Shown here in pieces: positions 8,419-14,633 of a DNA stretch of 14,633 bases. The notes under the pieces were generated by a model that saw only the letters and a program-made list of their open reading frames with translations, was not told where the DNA came from and searched no databases. The stretch spans positions 1-14,633 of the forward strand of contig CBDHFJ010000079.1 of assembly GCA_965262315.1 (NCBI GenBank), given 5' to 3'. The position numbers were made by a program, and so were the translations under genes. Positions within the stretch are counted from its first letter, which is position 1, and every line of letters begins with the position of its first letter. This DNA is from JBCCFK01 sp965262315 (GTDB taxonomy: Bacteria; Actinomycetota; Acidimicrobiia; Acidimicrobiales; UBA8592).

Positions 8419-8445
8419 CTGGCCCCCTGGTGCGGCAGGAAGAGT

Positions 8446-8464
8446 ATCTGACACCGCGTCAGAT
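8446..8464. promoter_or_regulatory. Palindromic operator copy 2 (MFS-LivF/LivHMG unit)
   Basis: ATCTGACACCGCGTCAGAT is identical over all 19 bases to the copy at 3098-3116. It lies 36 bases upstream of the GTG at 8410. On the minus strand it ends directly before TACTCT (plus-strand 8440-8445), a possible TAnnnT -10, so a bound dimer would cover the promoter core. It sits in the 64-base gap after the stop of the upstream lipoprotein gene. Confidence 0.8.
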
Positions 8465-8474
8465 GTGGAACTGA

Positions 8475-9818
8475 TCAGCCGGCACCGGCAACGGACCGGG
8501 GGCCGCCGACATGGGTCCAGCACGCGCAGTCGGCGTTCCACTCGAGGGTCATCACCTGGCGCGGTGCCAACCACGGCTGGCCGTTCGAGGCCTGCGGCTG
8601 CCCCTGGGGCAGGACGACCCCGTCCACGTCGGCCACGGAGGCCGCGACGGCTTGGGCGTCGGGCTGCTCGCCCGCGTCGTGCAGTGCGGCCACGAGGCCA
8701 GCGACCGTGGCGCAGAGACGGGCGTGGGCCGAGAAGGCCGCACTCGGGTGGACCGTCTCGTTGCCCGTGAACCCGTCCAGCCACGCCACGCAGGCGCGGT
8801 CGCGCGCGACGGGCGACCGATCCCTCGTCAGACCGAGGACGGGTGTCGACGTGAACTCGTACGCCAGGGCCGTGTCGAAGGCGTCGGGATCGAACGTCAG
8901 CTCGGGGTCGGGAGCGAGCGAGAGCCGGTCCTCGAGGACGAGCCAGCGGACATCGGGCCCGACCTCGGTCGTGAGGTCGGCAAGGCACGCCGCCGGAAGG
9001 ACCGTAACGACGAACACGGCGCTCAGGTCACGGCCGAGCGAGTCGCCACCACAGGGTGCGACCAGGGAATCGAGCGGTTCGATGCCCACGGCCTGGAGCG
9101 CGGGGAGCACGCCGCTGTCAACCGCCTCGAGGGCCCGACCCGAACCGTCGTGCACGACGACCACCGGGCGTTCTCCGATCACACCTTCGGTCACCGCAGC
9201 GGTGATCGAGGCCGCGGCCCGCTCGCCGGGTGGCGCCTCGGTACCCACGACCGGTCCGGCCGCGGAATCGGGACTGGCACCGTCCTCGTGCCAGACCACC
9301 CGCCCGGCACCGGAGAGGCACTCGACGGTGGCGCTGTCCGCGGCATCGGTCACCACGACCAACGCGTCCAGGATCGCCCCGGAGCAACCATCGGCGCCAT
9401 CGGCGTAGCCGACCGACACGCGCAGCTGACCGCCCGCGACCCCGCCGCACCGAGCGTTGTAGTCGGCCAGCGCGCCGCGGAAGGCATCGGCGAGCGGTCC
9501 CACCCGGGCCGGGTCGGCGACCTGGAGGTAGGCCACGTCGACCGTGCCCTGCCCGGCGACGCCGACACAGGGCAGCAGTGCGGCGCCGTCGGCGGCGACG
9601 TCGTCGACCAGCACGGTCGCGGCAGCGCCGTCGCCTGCCTCGACGCCACCGTCGCCAGACCCGTCCGTGCCGGCATCGCCACCCGCGTCATCGGCCGCAT
9701 CGGGCGAGTCGGAGTCGGCGGCGCCGTCGTCACCGCTGCATGCACTCACCAGCAGCGCCAACCCGAACGCCGCTGCCATCATCGTCAACCACGGCCGCGA
9801 CCGCCTGCCCGCACTCAC
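8475..9818 (-). CDS. Divergent substrate-binding-protein-like lipoprotein
   Basis: From the GTG at 9818 the product has 447 residues. It opens with a lipoprotein signal: basic VSAGRRSRPW, hydrophobic MMAAAFGLALLVSA and lipobox Cys27. A low-complexity Asp/Gly/Ala linker follows (about 30-65). The mature part has weak type-1 periplasmic-binding features: a segment like DAFRGALADYNARCGGVAGGQLRV (compare NarGGvnGr in LivJ), VVVVHDGSGRALEAV before the second lobe, and the C-terminal VAGLVAALHDAG followed by a TLEWNADCACW strand. Many Cys suggest disulfides outside the membrane. Open frame continues to 9887, but the signal peptide favours 9818; no strong ribosome binding site is seen, and ATG 9782 is an alternative. 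It is the gene before the MFS-LivF unit on the same strand. It may be a second receptor for the transporter or a sensor. Fold assignment is tentative; lipoprotein status is firm. Confidence 0.8.
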   Translation of the reverse strand: MSAGRRSRPWLTMMAAAFGLALLVSACSGDDGAADSDSPDAADDAGGDAGTDGSGDGGVEAGDGAAATVLVDDVAADGAALLPCVGVAGQGTVDVAYLQVADPARVGPLADAFRGALADYNARCGGVAGGQLRVSVGYADGADGCSGAILDALVVVTDAADSATVECLSGAGRVVWHEDGASPDSAAGPVVGTEAPPGERAAASITAAVTEGVIGERPVVVVHDGSGRALEAVDSGVLPALQAVGIEPLDSLVAPCGGDSLGRDLSAVFVVTVLPAACLADLTTEVGPDVRWLVLEDRLSLAPDPELTFDPDAFDTALAYEFTSTPVLGLTRDRSPVARDRACVAWLDGFTGNETVHPSAAFSAHARLCATVAGLVAALHDAGEQPDAQAVAASVADVDGVVLPQGQPQASNGQPWLAPRQVMTLEWNADCACWTHVGGPRSVAGAG

Positions 9819-9894
9819 GGACCGCAGCCTACTGGCGTGCCCCCACCACGCCGGACCGCCCGGACATGGAACAGCCCTCCCGGGCACAGACTGG

Positions 9895-9909
9895 TAGCGT
9901 CGCGTCGTG
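9895..9909 (+). promoter_or_regulatory. Predicted -10 element giving a leaderless transcript
   Basis: TAGCGT at 9895-9900 fits the actinobacterial TAnnnT -10 pattern. The GTG start at 9907 follows six bases later, about where transcription would begin. No ribosome binding site precedes the GTG. Leaderless translation is therefore plausible. No clear -35 is visible. The 88-base gap 9819-9906 must also hold the promoter of the divergent lipoprotein gene. Confidence 0.4.
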
Positions 9910-10527
9910 TCCGTCTCCGGTCACGATCCCACGCATGACGACGAGCGCTGCTGGGTCATGGAACTCAGCACCTCGGCTGACTTCGGCGCGGACGAGTGGT
10001 CCGATCCCGACGTCGTCTTCCACGGCGAGGTCGTCGAGCGGCGCGACGGATCGAACCAGGGCTGGCGGACCGTCACCATTCGAGACGCCGATCTCACGCG
10101 GCCGCTGATGCTGACCAACGACCGTGTCGACCTTCGGGTGGCCCCGACACCGTTGCCGAGCTCGCTCACCGCGCACCCCACGTGGGCGCTCGACCACATC
10201 GTCCACATGTGGTGCGGTGGCGGTCAGGACCCGGAGGCGATCGAGGAGTTCCTCGAGGCGACGCGTGGCGTGGCCGCTCGGTACACGATCGGCCGCGAAG
10301 CCTGGCTCGAGGTGCTCGCGCATCCGACCGACCGAGACGGGGCCGAGACGGATCAACCACTCTTCGACGACATCTTCCTGGGGCGCTACCGCGACCTGGC
10401 GTCGCTCGAACAGCTCGATCGGGACCCGGCCTGGTCCGGGCACTACGAGCGACTGCGTCAGCGCACCACGACGGTGTTGGACGTGGCGCTCGTACCGAAG
10501 GTCAACCGCATCGCCGAGCATCGCTGA
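9907..10527 (+). CDS. Hypothetical protein, 206 residues, first gene of a pair with the DauA-like oxidoreductase
   Basis: I do not recognise this family. The product is soluble-looking and acidic, without signal peptide or membrane segment. Notable segments are VDLRVAP (about 74-80), a central LDHIVHMWCGGGQDPEAIEEFLEAT block and IGREAWLEVLAHPTDR. The closely related blocks in the broken copy at 11730-12377 (LDHVVHILC...DPQAIEDFLDTT) show that these are the conserved parts. The His-Ile-Val-His-Met-Trp-Cys cluster could bind a metal, but this is speculation. The GTG at 9907 is chosen because the paralogue aligns upstream of the alternative ATG at 9958 (shared Trp-Val/Trp-Ile-Val). The stop overlaps the next start by one base (TGATG), so it is probably co-translated with the oxidoreductase and may be its partner. 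Confidence 0.75.
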   Translation: MSVSGHDPTHDDERCWVMELSTSADFGADEWSDPDVVFHGEVVERRDGSNQGWRTVTIRDADLTRPLMLTNDRVDLRVAPTPLPSSLTAHPTWALDHIVHMWCGGGQDPEAIEEFLEATRGVAARYTIGREAWLEVLAHPTDRDGAETDQPLFDDIFLGRYRDLASLEQLDRDPAWSGHYERLRQRTTTVLDVALVPKVNRIAEHR

Positions 10528-11648
10528 TGCCCTCGGTCGCCGTGGTCGGTGCCGGGATCGCCGGCCTGTCCGCCGCTGCCCGCCTGGCCGCGCACACCGA
10601 CGTGGTGGTCCTCGAGATGGAGGCCACACCGGCGCACCACGCCAGCGGACGCTCGGCCGCCCTCTACATCCCGACGTACGGCCCACCGCCGATCCGCCGG
10701 CTCACCCGGGCCGGCTTCGACTGGTTCCACAGTCGCGGCCACGGCGCGGCGGACGTCGACCTCATCTCGCCGCGGACGGTCATGTTCGCCGCCGACGAGG
10801 ACCACGTGTCCCACCTGGCCGACACCGCCCGCAGCATGGGCGATGCGGGCGGAACGCTCGAGCTGATCGACGCCGACGCAGCACGGGCCATCTGCCCCGG
10901 ACTCCGCCCCGACTGGGTGGTCGCCGGAGGGGTGGACCGCGACGCGTACGACATGGACGTGGCGGCGATCGTCGACACCTTCCGGCGCGAGCTGCGCAGC
11001 CATGGCGGGCGTATCGATCTCGCTCACCGCGTGACGGCGCTGACCCGGCTGGCCACCGGCTGGCGGCTGGAGACCACCGGCGGACCCATCGAGTGCGACG
11101 TTGTCGTGAACGCGGCCGGCGCCTGGGTGGACGACGTCGCCCGTTCGGCCGGGCTGACACCGCTGGGCTTCGTCCCCAAGCGTCGGACGATCGGCATCGG
11201 CCGGCTGGACCCCATGAACGCGTCGCTGGTGGGCCCGGCCTTCGTGGCCCATGCTGCCGAGCAGTGGTACTTCGGCGCGGAACCCGGCGGCGTCCTGTTC
11301 TCCCCAGCCGACGAGACACCCTCGGAGCCCTGCGATGCCCGACCGGAGGAGATCGACCTGGCGCGAGCCCTCGATGGGATCGATCAGGCCACCACGCTCG
11401 GTATCCGGTCCGTCTCGTCGTCGTGGGCCGGGCTGCGCACCTTCTCGCCGGACGGCTCGATCGTCATCGGACCGGACCCCGACGAGGAGACCTTCGTCTG
11501 GTGTGGCGGACAGGGCGGCTACGGCATCCACACCAGCGTCGCCGCCGCGTCGGCCACCACCGCAGCCGTGCTGGGCGAGCCCCTCCCGCCCGACCTCCTC
11601 GCCGCCGGCCTGACGTTCACCGACCTCGCTCCCGGCCGACTCCGCTGA
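10527..11648 (+). CDS. FAD-dependent D-amino-acid dehydrogenase, D-arginine dehydrogenase (DauA)-like
   Basis: The 373-residue protein belongs to the DAO/glycine-oxidase superfamily. The FAD dinucleotide fold starts at residue 4 (VAVVGAGIAGLS, GxGxxG), with acidic Glu30 ending the second strand. HHASGRSAALY (37-47), NAAGAWVDD (195-203), PKRRT (217-221), WAGLRTFSPDG (300-310) and GGQGGYGIHTS (327-337) match the layout of Pseudomonas DauA as I remember it. Carboxylate-binding candidates Tyr248 and Arg304 and the Arg219/Arg220 pair are present. The DauA residues that hold the arginine side chain (Glu87) and His48 appear replaced by Val85 and Leu46, so the substrate is probably another D-amino or imino acid. 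No signal peptide is seen, so it should be cytoplasmic or membrane-associated. ATG 10527 is set by the TGATG overlap with the preceding gene. Family is confident; substrate unknown. Confidence 0.88.
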   Translation: MPSVAVVGAGIAGLSAAARLAAHTDVVVLEMEATPAHHASGRSAALYIPTYGPPPIRRLTRAGFDWFHSRGHGAADVDLISPRTVMFAADEDHVSHLADTARSMGDAGGTLELIDADAARAICPGLRPDWVVAGGVDRDAYDMDVAAIVDTFRRELRSHGGRIDLAHRVTALTRLATGWRLETTGGPIECDVVVNAAGAWVDDVARSAGLTPLGFVPKRRTIGIGRLDPMNASLVGPAFVAHAAEQWYFGAEPGGVLFSPADETPSEPCDARPEEIDLARALDGIDQATTLGIRSVSSSWAGLRTFSPDGSIVIGPDPDEETFVWCGGQGGYGIHTSVAAASATTAAVLGEPLPPDLLAAGLTFTDLAPGRLR

Positions 11649-11666
11649 TGCCGGTCGGACTGGCAG

Positions 11667-11672
11667 TATCCT
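11667..11672 (+). promoter_or_regulatory. Possible -10 element before the broken paralogue
   Basis: TATCCT fits TAnnnT and would start transcription near 11679, leaving a leader of about 50 bases that begins with the stem-loops at 11680-11709. No convincing -35 is seen upstream. By-eye prediction only. Confidence 0.35.
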
Positions 11673-11679
11673 TGCCGCA

Positions 11680-11709
11680 CTCACCTCCCGGGTGAGCCCT
11701 CGCAAGGGC
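11680..11709 (+). other. Two adjacent short perfect stem-loops in the leader of the broken paralogue
   Basis: CTCACC (11680-11685) pairs with GGTGAG (11691-11696) over a five-base loop. GCCCT (11696-11700) pairs with AGGGC (11705-11709) over loop CGCA. The two share one G, so they would stack or compete. No T-run follows, so this is not a canonical terminator for the oxidoreductase gene. An AAGG ribosome-binding-like sequence follows, about ten bases before the ATG at 11730. The function could be mRNA stability or leader regulation. Confidence 0.4.
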
Positions 11710-11729
11710 GGCGAACAAGGCAACACACC

Positions 11730-12377
11730 ATGACCAGACCGGGCGATGCGGCGCCTGATCGGTCGCAGCCGGACTGGATCGTCCGCCTGCACCGGGACAC
11801 CACGGCGATCAGCGTTCCACCGGCGAGCCCGGACGGCGACGCGCTCCTGGCAGGGTCCGGTCGTCGCCCGACGGGGCCGAGTGGCGGATGGCTTCGGCGC
11901 GGTGTCGATGCTCCGGCGACCGACCGGCACCCCGCTGACGCTCACGCGAGATGTCATGGATCTCCGCTGCGCCCCTCGGGACCTGCCCGATGCCAAGAGC
12001 GCCGAGCCCACGACCGATCTGGATCACGTGGTCCACATCCTGTGCTCGCGGTTCGACGATCCGCAGGCCATCGAGGACTTCTTGGACACCACTCACGGCC
12101 TGGTCGACGAGTTCTTCACCGGCCGCGAGGGATTCATCGGCCGTGAGGTCGTGGTTCGAGGTGCTGGCGCATCGCGACCGACTCCGTCGGCGGGACCAGC
12201 GAGCACCCGCTGGTCGACGACGTGTACGTGGCGCGCTATCCGACGGCGGACGCCTGGCTGGAGCTGCACGAGTGGGCGCCGTGGAAGCACGCGGTCGAGG
12301 CGCTGGAAGCCGAGGCCACGACCATGTTCCACCTGATCGTCCGACCCACCCTCAACCGGCTCGCCGCCCAGCGTTGA
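11730..12377 (+). pseudogene. Frameshifted paralogue of the 206-residue hypothetical protein
   Basis: No single frame covers this gene, but pieces of three frames align end to end with the protein at 9907-10527. Frame one from ATG 11730 gives MTRPGDAA...PDWIVRLHRD. Around 11841-11848 it passes to the next frame (QGPVVARRG, MDLRCAP, LDHVVHILC, DPQAIEDFLDTT, FTGRE). At 12148-12151 it passes again (WFEVLAHRDR). At about 12174-12182 it returns to the first frame (SVGGTSEHPLVDDVYVARYPTADAWLELHEW ... ending RLAAQR and TGA at 12375-12377). Each step is explained by one extra base, and all three together restore the frame. At the first and third sites removing the base gives a gap-free alignment to the paralogue; at the second the copy also carries six or so extra residues. 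Either the gene is decaying or this stretch is poorly sequenced. It lies 14 bases from the convergent DUF2207 gene. Confidence 0.8.
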
Positions 12378-12391
12378 CCCAGGCGGCTCGC

Positions 12392-14146
12392 CTACCAGGA
12401 GCCGCCGCCACCACCACCGCCACCGCCGCCGACGCCACCACCACCGCCGCCGCCGCTGCTCGACGGCGCCGTGAACGTCTGCGCGGTGGCGGTCGAGATC
12501 GCGGGGGCCATGGCGACGAACCGGAAGTCCGGCGTGGTCGTGCCGATCGACGAGCCCGGCTCGGCGGCCGCGGCCTCGACGGTCTTGCGCCAGTGGTCGA
12601 GCTCGCCCAGGGCCACCGCCCACGCGGTGTACTGCCGGAGGATGCCCATACGCGCCGCGGCCTCGGCATGACGCGCCTCGGAGTTCTCGATGAAGCGTCG
12701 GAACGATTCGATCTGCAGCCACCGACCCGACCCCTCGGGGGTGCGAACGGGCAGCTCCCATGCGCGGATGGCGGCGGCCCATCCGGCCCCGGCGACGATG
12801 CCACCGGCGGCAACGATGACGAGCCACGGGACGCCGGCGCGGTTGGCGATCACGCCACCGAGGAACGCCAACCCCATGCCGACCAGACCGGCGATCCACC
12901 CCAGGGCAACGGCGCGCTTGCGGCGTTGCGCACCAGCCGGATCCCAGAGTCCGCTGGCCTTGCGCCAGCCGTCGAGCTCGGTCCCGACCGACTTCCAGGC
13001 CGTGGCGAAGTTCTTGTCGTACGTCCCGAGCTCGATCTCGGTCTTGCCGCCGAACAGGTCGTCGAGATGGTGGGCCACGGCGGGATGAGGATCGGCCGTC
13101 CCCCGACGCAGCGTCATCTTCTTGTCGTCGCCGTCCTCGAGCTCGACCTCTTCGCGGATGGCACACTCGATCAGCCACGCGATCTGATGGTTCGGCTTGA
13201 CCGCCTCGTCGTGAATGATGCCACCGGCGGCTGCGGACAGGCCGCGCGGTGACTCGAACTCGATGGTGGCCATCTCGGCGAGCTTCGCGTGGTCCACCAG
13301 CTCGACGCCGGCGATCTCCCCCGACGGCGGTCCGAACGCCGCGTCGGCAGCGCCGCCCTGCCACACCTGCTCCCGTCCCATCGAGCGGATCCAGCGCGAG
13401 ACCGGACCGCTCGCCACCAGCGCGCCGAGGGCGGCCGCGACACCTGGAAGCCACCAGCCGGCGCCCGGGTCGTCGGCCGGACCGGTGGGCAGAGCGGGGA
13501 ACGCGGGGACAGTGGCCACGGGTGCCCCGAGCGTGGCCAGCACGGTCACGCCGTGGCCTGTCGAGAGTCCGCTCACCGAGACTCGCACGTGGCCGGGCGC
13601 GACCTCCTCGAGGGTGCACCCACCGACGTCGCCGGTGGTGCCACGGGCGCATCGCAGATCGCCGAGCTCACGGTCGGCGACGATGTGGATGTGTGCGTTG
13701 TTGATCGGCACGTCCCAGTCGGTGCCGACGGCGTCCCACGCGACCTGATCGCCGGTCACGATCGCGTCGATGGCGTACTCGATCCGGTAGCGGTGGCGGT
13801 TGGAGATGGTGATCGACGGGTTGCCGATCCGGAGTCGGGCCTCGTTGAACCCCGGGGTCACCTCGAGGTCCGCCGGGGCGTCGGGCGAGGTGACGACGAA
13901 CTGCGTGGTGTCGGGGTCGACATCGGGGATGTTTCGCAGCACGCCCCGCCGTGAGCGAGGGCCGAAGTCGTAGTCGATCACCTCGACGATCTCCGACGGC
14001 GTCTCGCTGACGTCTGCCACGAGCCAGTAGTTGCCGATGCGTTCGGTGTCACCGGCGAGGGCACCACCGATGCCCGCACCGCCGACGAGCGCCGCGGCGC
14101 CGATCATCCACACCACGTCCCACTTGCGCCTGGTCGTGTGCCGCAC
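12392..14146 (-). CDS. DUF2207 (YciQ-like) membrane protein with glycine-rich C-terminus
   Basis: From GTG 14146 the product has 584 residues. A short basic N-terminus (VRHTTRRKW) precedes a hydrophobic segment at about 13-32 (signal or anchor). A beta-rich extracytoplasmic DUF2207 domain follows (about 35-205; FGPRSRRGVLRNIP and HIVADRELG). Next come a membrane segment at 231-248, a cytoplasmic part with the family-typical GPPSGEIAGVELV (272-284), a helical hairpin at 412-460 and a tail of about 20 Gly ending GGSW (562-584). Such Gly-rich tails ending in SW or SF are common in DUF2207 and TPM-domain proteins. Cellular role is unknown. The start is uncertain: ATG 14107 is the alternative, and open frame runs to 14455 inside the methyltransferase gene. 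It follows the methyltransferase by 25 bases on the same strand, so they are probably co-transcribed. Confidence 0.88.
   Translation of the reverse strand: MRHTTRRKWDVVWMIGAAALVGGAGIGGALAGDTERIGNYWLVADVSETPSEIVEVIDYDFGPRSRRGVLRNIPDVDPDTTQFVVTSPDAPADLEVTPGFNEARLRIGNPSITISNRHRYRIEYAIDAIVTGDQVAWDAVGTDWDVPINNAHIHIVADRELGDLRCARGTTGDVGGCTLEEVAPGHVRVSVSGLSTGHGVTVLATLGAPVATVPAFPALPTGPADDPGAGWWLPGVAAALGALVASGPVSRWIRSMGREQVWQGGAADAAFGPPSGEIAGVELVDHAKLAEMATIEFESPRGLSAAAGGIIHDEAVKPNHQIAWLIECAIREEVELEDGDDKKMTLRRGTADPHPAVAHHLDDLFGGKTEIELGTYDKNFATAWKSVGTELDGWRKASGLWDPAGAQRRKRAVALGWIAGLVGMGLAFLGGVIANRAGVPWLVIVAAGGIVAGAGWAAAIRAWELPVRTPEGSGRWLQIESFRRFIENSEARHAEAAARMGILRQYTAWAVALGELDHWRKTVEAAAAEPGSSIGTTTPDFRFVAMAPAISTATAQTFTAPSSSGGGGGGGVGGGGGGGGGGSW
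12395..12461 (-). repeat. Glycine-codon trinucleotide run
   Basis: The plus strand is a run of GCC/ACC triplets with few interruptions. On the minus strand it encodes the Gly-rich tail of the DUF2207 protein. Units are three bases, so slippage changes tail length without a frameshift. It is protein-coding low complexity, not a mobile or regulatory repeat. Confidence 0.8.
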
Positions 14147-14171
14147 CTGGCCACTGTGCCACAGGCGCCCC

Positions 14172-14633
14172 TCAGGTGCGCGTGGCCACCATCCGGGTGA
14201 ACCCCAGGAGCGCGCCCTGATCGGCGCGGAGCATCGCGGCCTCTCCGACCGCGGCCTCGGCCCGCCACCCCTCGAGAAACGGCGCGGACGCCTCGGTGAA
14301 TCGCAGCCAGTCCCGCCACCCGTCCTCGAGCCAGTCGGCGCGGTCGACCGTGACCAGCCCGGTCTTCTCCCAGTGGCTGCGCCACCACGCGGGCGAGTGG
14401 AAGCAGCAGAACTCCCATTCCCACCATGGAGCCAGCTCCGGTGGGATCTCCGCACCGACCTCCCGGGACAGCGACGGCACCACGATCCCGAGGCGGCCGG
14501 CGGGACGCAGGTACGACGACAGCGAGCCGAGGTACAGGTCGTCGGTCCCGAAGTACTGGTAGGCGTCGATGCTGACCACGACGTCGAACGACTCGGGCTC
14601 GAACGGCAGCGTGTGGGCCTCGGCGTGCACCGC
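14172..14633 (-). CDS. Class I SAM-dependent methyltransferase, 5' end outside window
   Basis: The frame is open to the right edge, so the N-terminus, including the SAM-binding glycine loop, is missing; 153 residues remain. The visible part begins at AEAHTLPFEPESFDVVVSIDAYQYFG, which is the family's motif around strands 3-4 (acidic residue, aromatic-rich turn). LRPAGRLGIVVPSL follows, the strand 5 region of Methyltransf_11/25-type enzymes. The second half is Trp-rich (WWEWEFCCFHSPAWWRSHWEKTGLV) and ends in EDGWRDWLRF and GFTRMVATRT. The residues that would tell the substrate are not diagnostic. Stop TGA is at 14172-14174, 25 bases before the DUF2207 start. Internal GTG 14630 could be mistaken for a start but the motif is already under way there. 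Confidence 0.88.
   Translation of the reverse strand, partial: AVHAEAHTLPFEPESFDVVVSIDAYQYFGTDDLYLGSLSSYLRPAGRLGIVVPSLSREVGAEIPPELAPWWEWEFCCFHSPAWWRSHWEKTGLVTVDRADWLEDGWRDWLRFTEASAPFLEGWRAEAAVGEAAMLRADQGALLGFTRMVATRT

Noticed and set aside
8511..9938. 475-codon plus-strand open frame
   Set aside because: It is opposite the lipoprotein gene, whose signal peptide and lipobox decide the coding strand.
10458..12011. 517-codon minus-strand open frame
   Set aside because: It is antisense to the FAD oxidoreductase, which has clear motifs throughout.
12395..12461. Triplet run as a CRISPR or regulatory repeat
   Set aside because: It has no spacer structure and simply encodes glycine codons in a family known for Gly-rich tails.
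12093..13652. 519-codon minus-strand frame overlapping the DUF2207 gene
   Set aside because: Arg-rich shadow frame; the DUF2207 frame has membrane segments, family motifs and the Gly tail.

Overview
The window is 14.6 kb of high-GC, gene-dense DNA with very short intergenic gaps. The GC content, frequent GTG starts, TAnnnT-type -10 elements, lipobox lipoproteins and gene families suggest an actinobacterium. An uncultured or marine/freshwater Acidimicrobiia-like organism is my best guess, but no rRNA or marker gene in the window proves this. No tRNA, rRNA, CRISPR array, insertion sequence or prophage gene was seen, and no gene-free stretch exceeds about 100 bases.

Layout. (1) Left edge to 937, plus strand: the 3' part of a response regulator with a C-terminal EAL (c-di-GMP phosphodiesterase) domain. 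(2) 953-9818, minus strand: a large solute-transport locus. Transcription runs right to left. It begins with a divergent, substrate-binding-protein-like lipoprotein (9818-8475), followed by two transcription units. Unit A is an MFS transporter fused to a LivF-type ATPase (8404/8410-6188), then a single 1013-residue LivH-LivM-LivG fusion (6188-3147). Unit B is a lipoprotein of the branched-chain amino acid binding family (3047-1603, interrupted by a frameshift in a 15-bp repeat), then a PnbA-like nitroreductase (1603-953). The same 19-bp palindrome, ATCTGACACCGCGTCAGAT, lies just upstream of both units, so they look like one regulon under an unseen, probably TetR-type, repressor. (3) 9907-12377, plus strand: an unknown 206-residue protein translationally coupled to a D-arginine-dehydrogenase-like FAD oxidoreductase, then a paralogue of the unknown protein broken by three successive +1 shifts. 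(4) 12392 to the right edge, minus strand: a DUF2207/YciQ-like membrane protein with a glycine-rich tail, and the 3' part of a SAM-dependent methyltransferase.

How the genes may work together. The five modules of a Liv-type importer (LivJ, H, M, G, F) are spread over only three polypeptides, and the LivF module is attached to an MFS carrier. Shared operators and stop/start overlaps (TGATG at 1603-1605, 6186-6190 and 10525-10529) tie the genes together. The LivG half has a degenerate signature motif (LSTGT), while the LivF half has canonical LSGGQ but Gln at the H-loop. Paired as a heterodimer, they would form one competent and one degenerate ATP site. The substrate cannot be read from the sequence. 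The nitroreductase points to a nitro- or enone-containing, or otherwise reducible, small molecule rather than an ordinary amino acid, but this is only inference.
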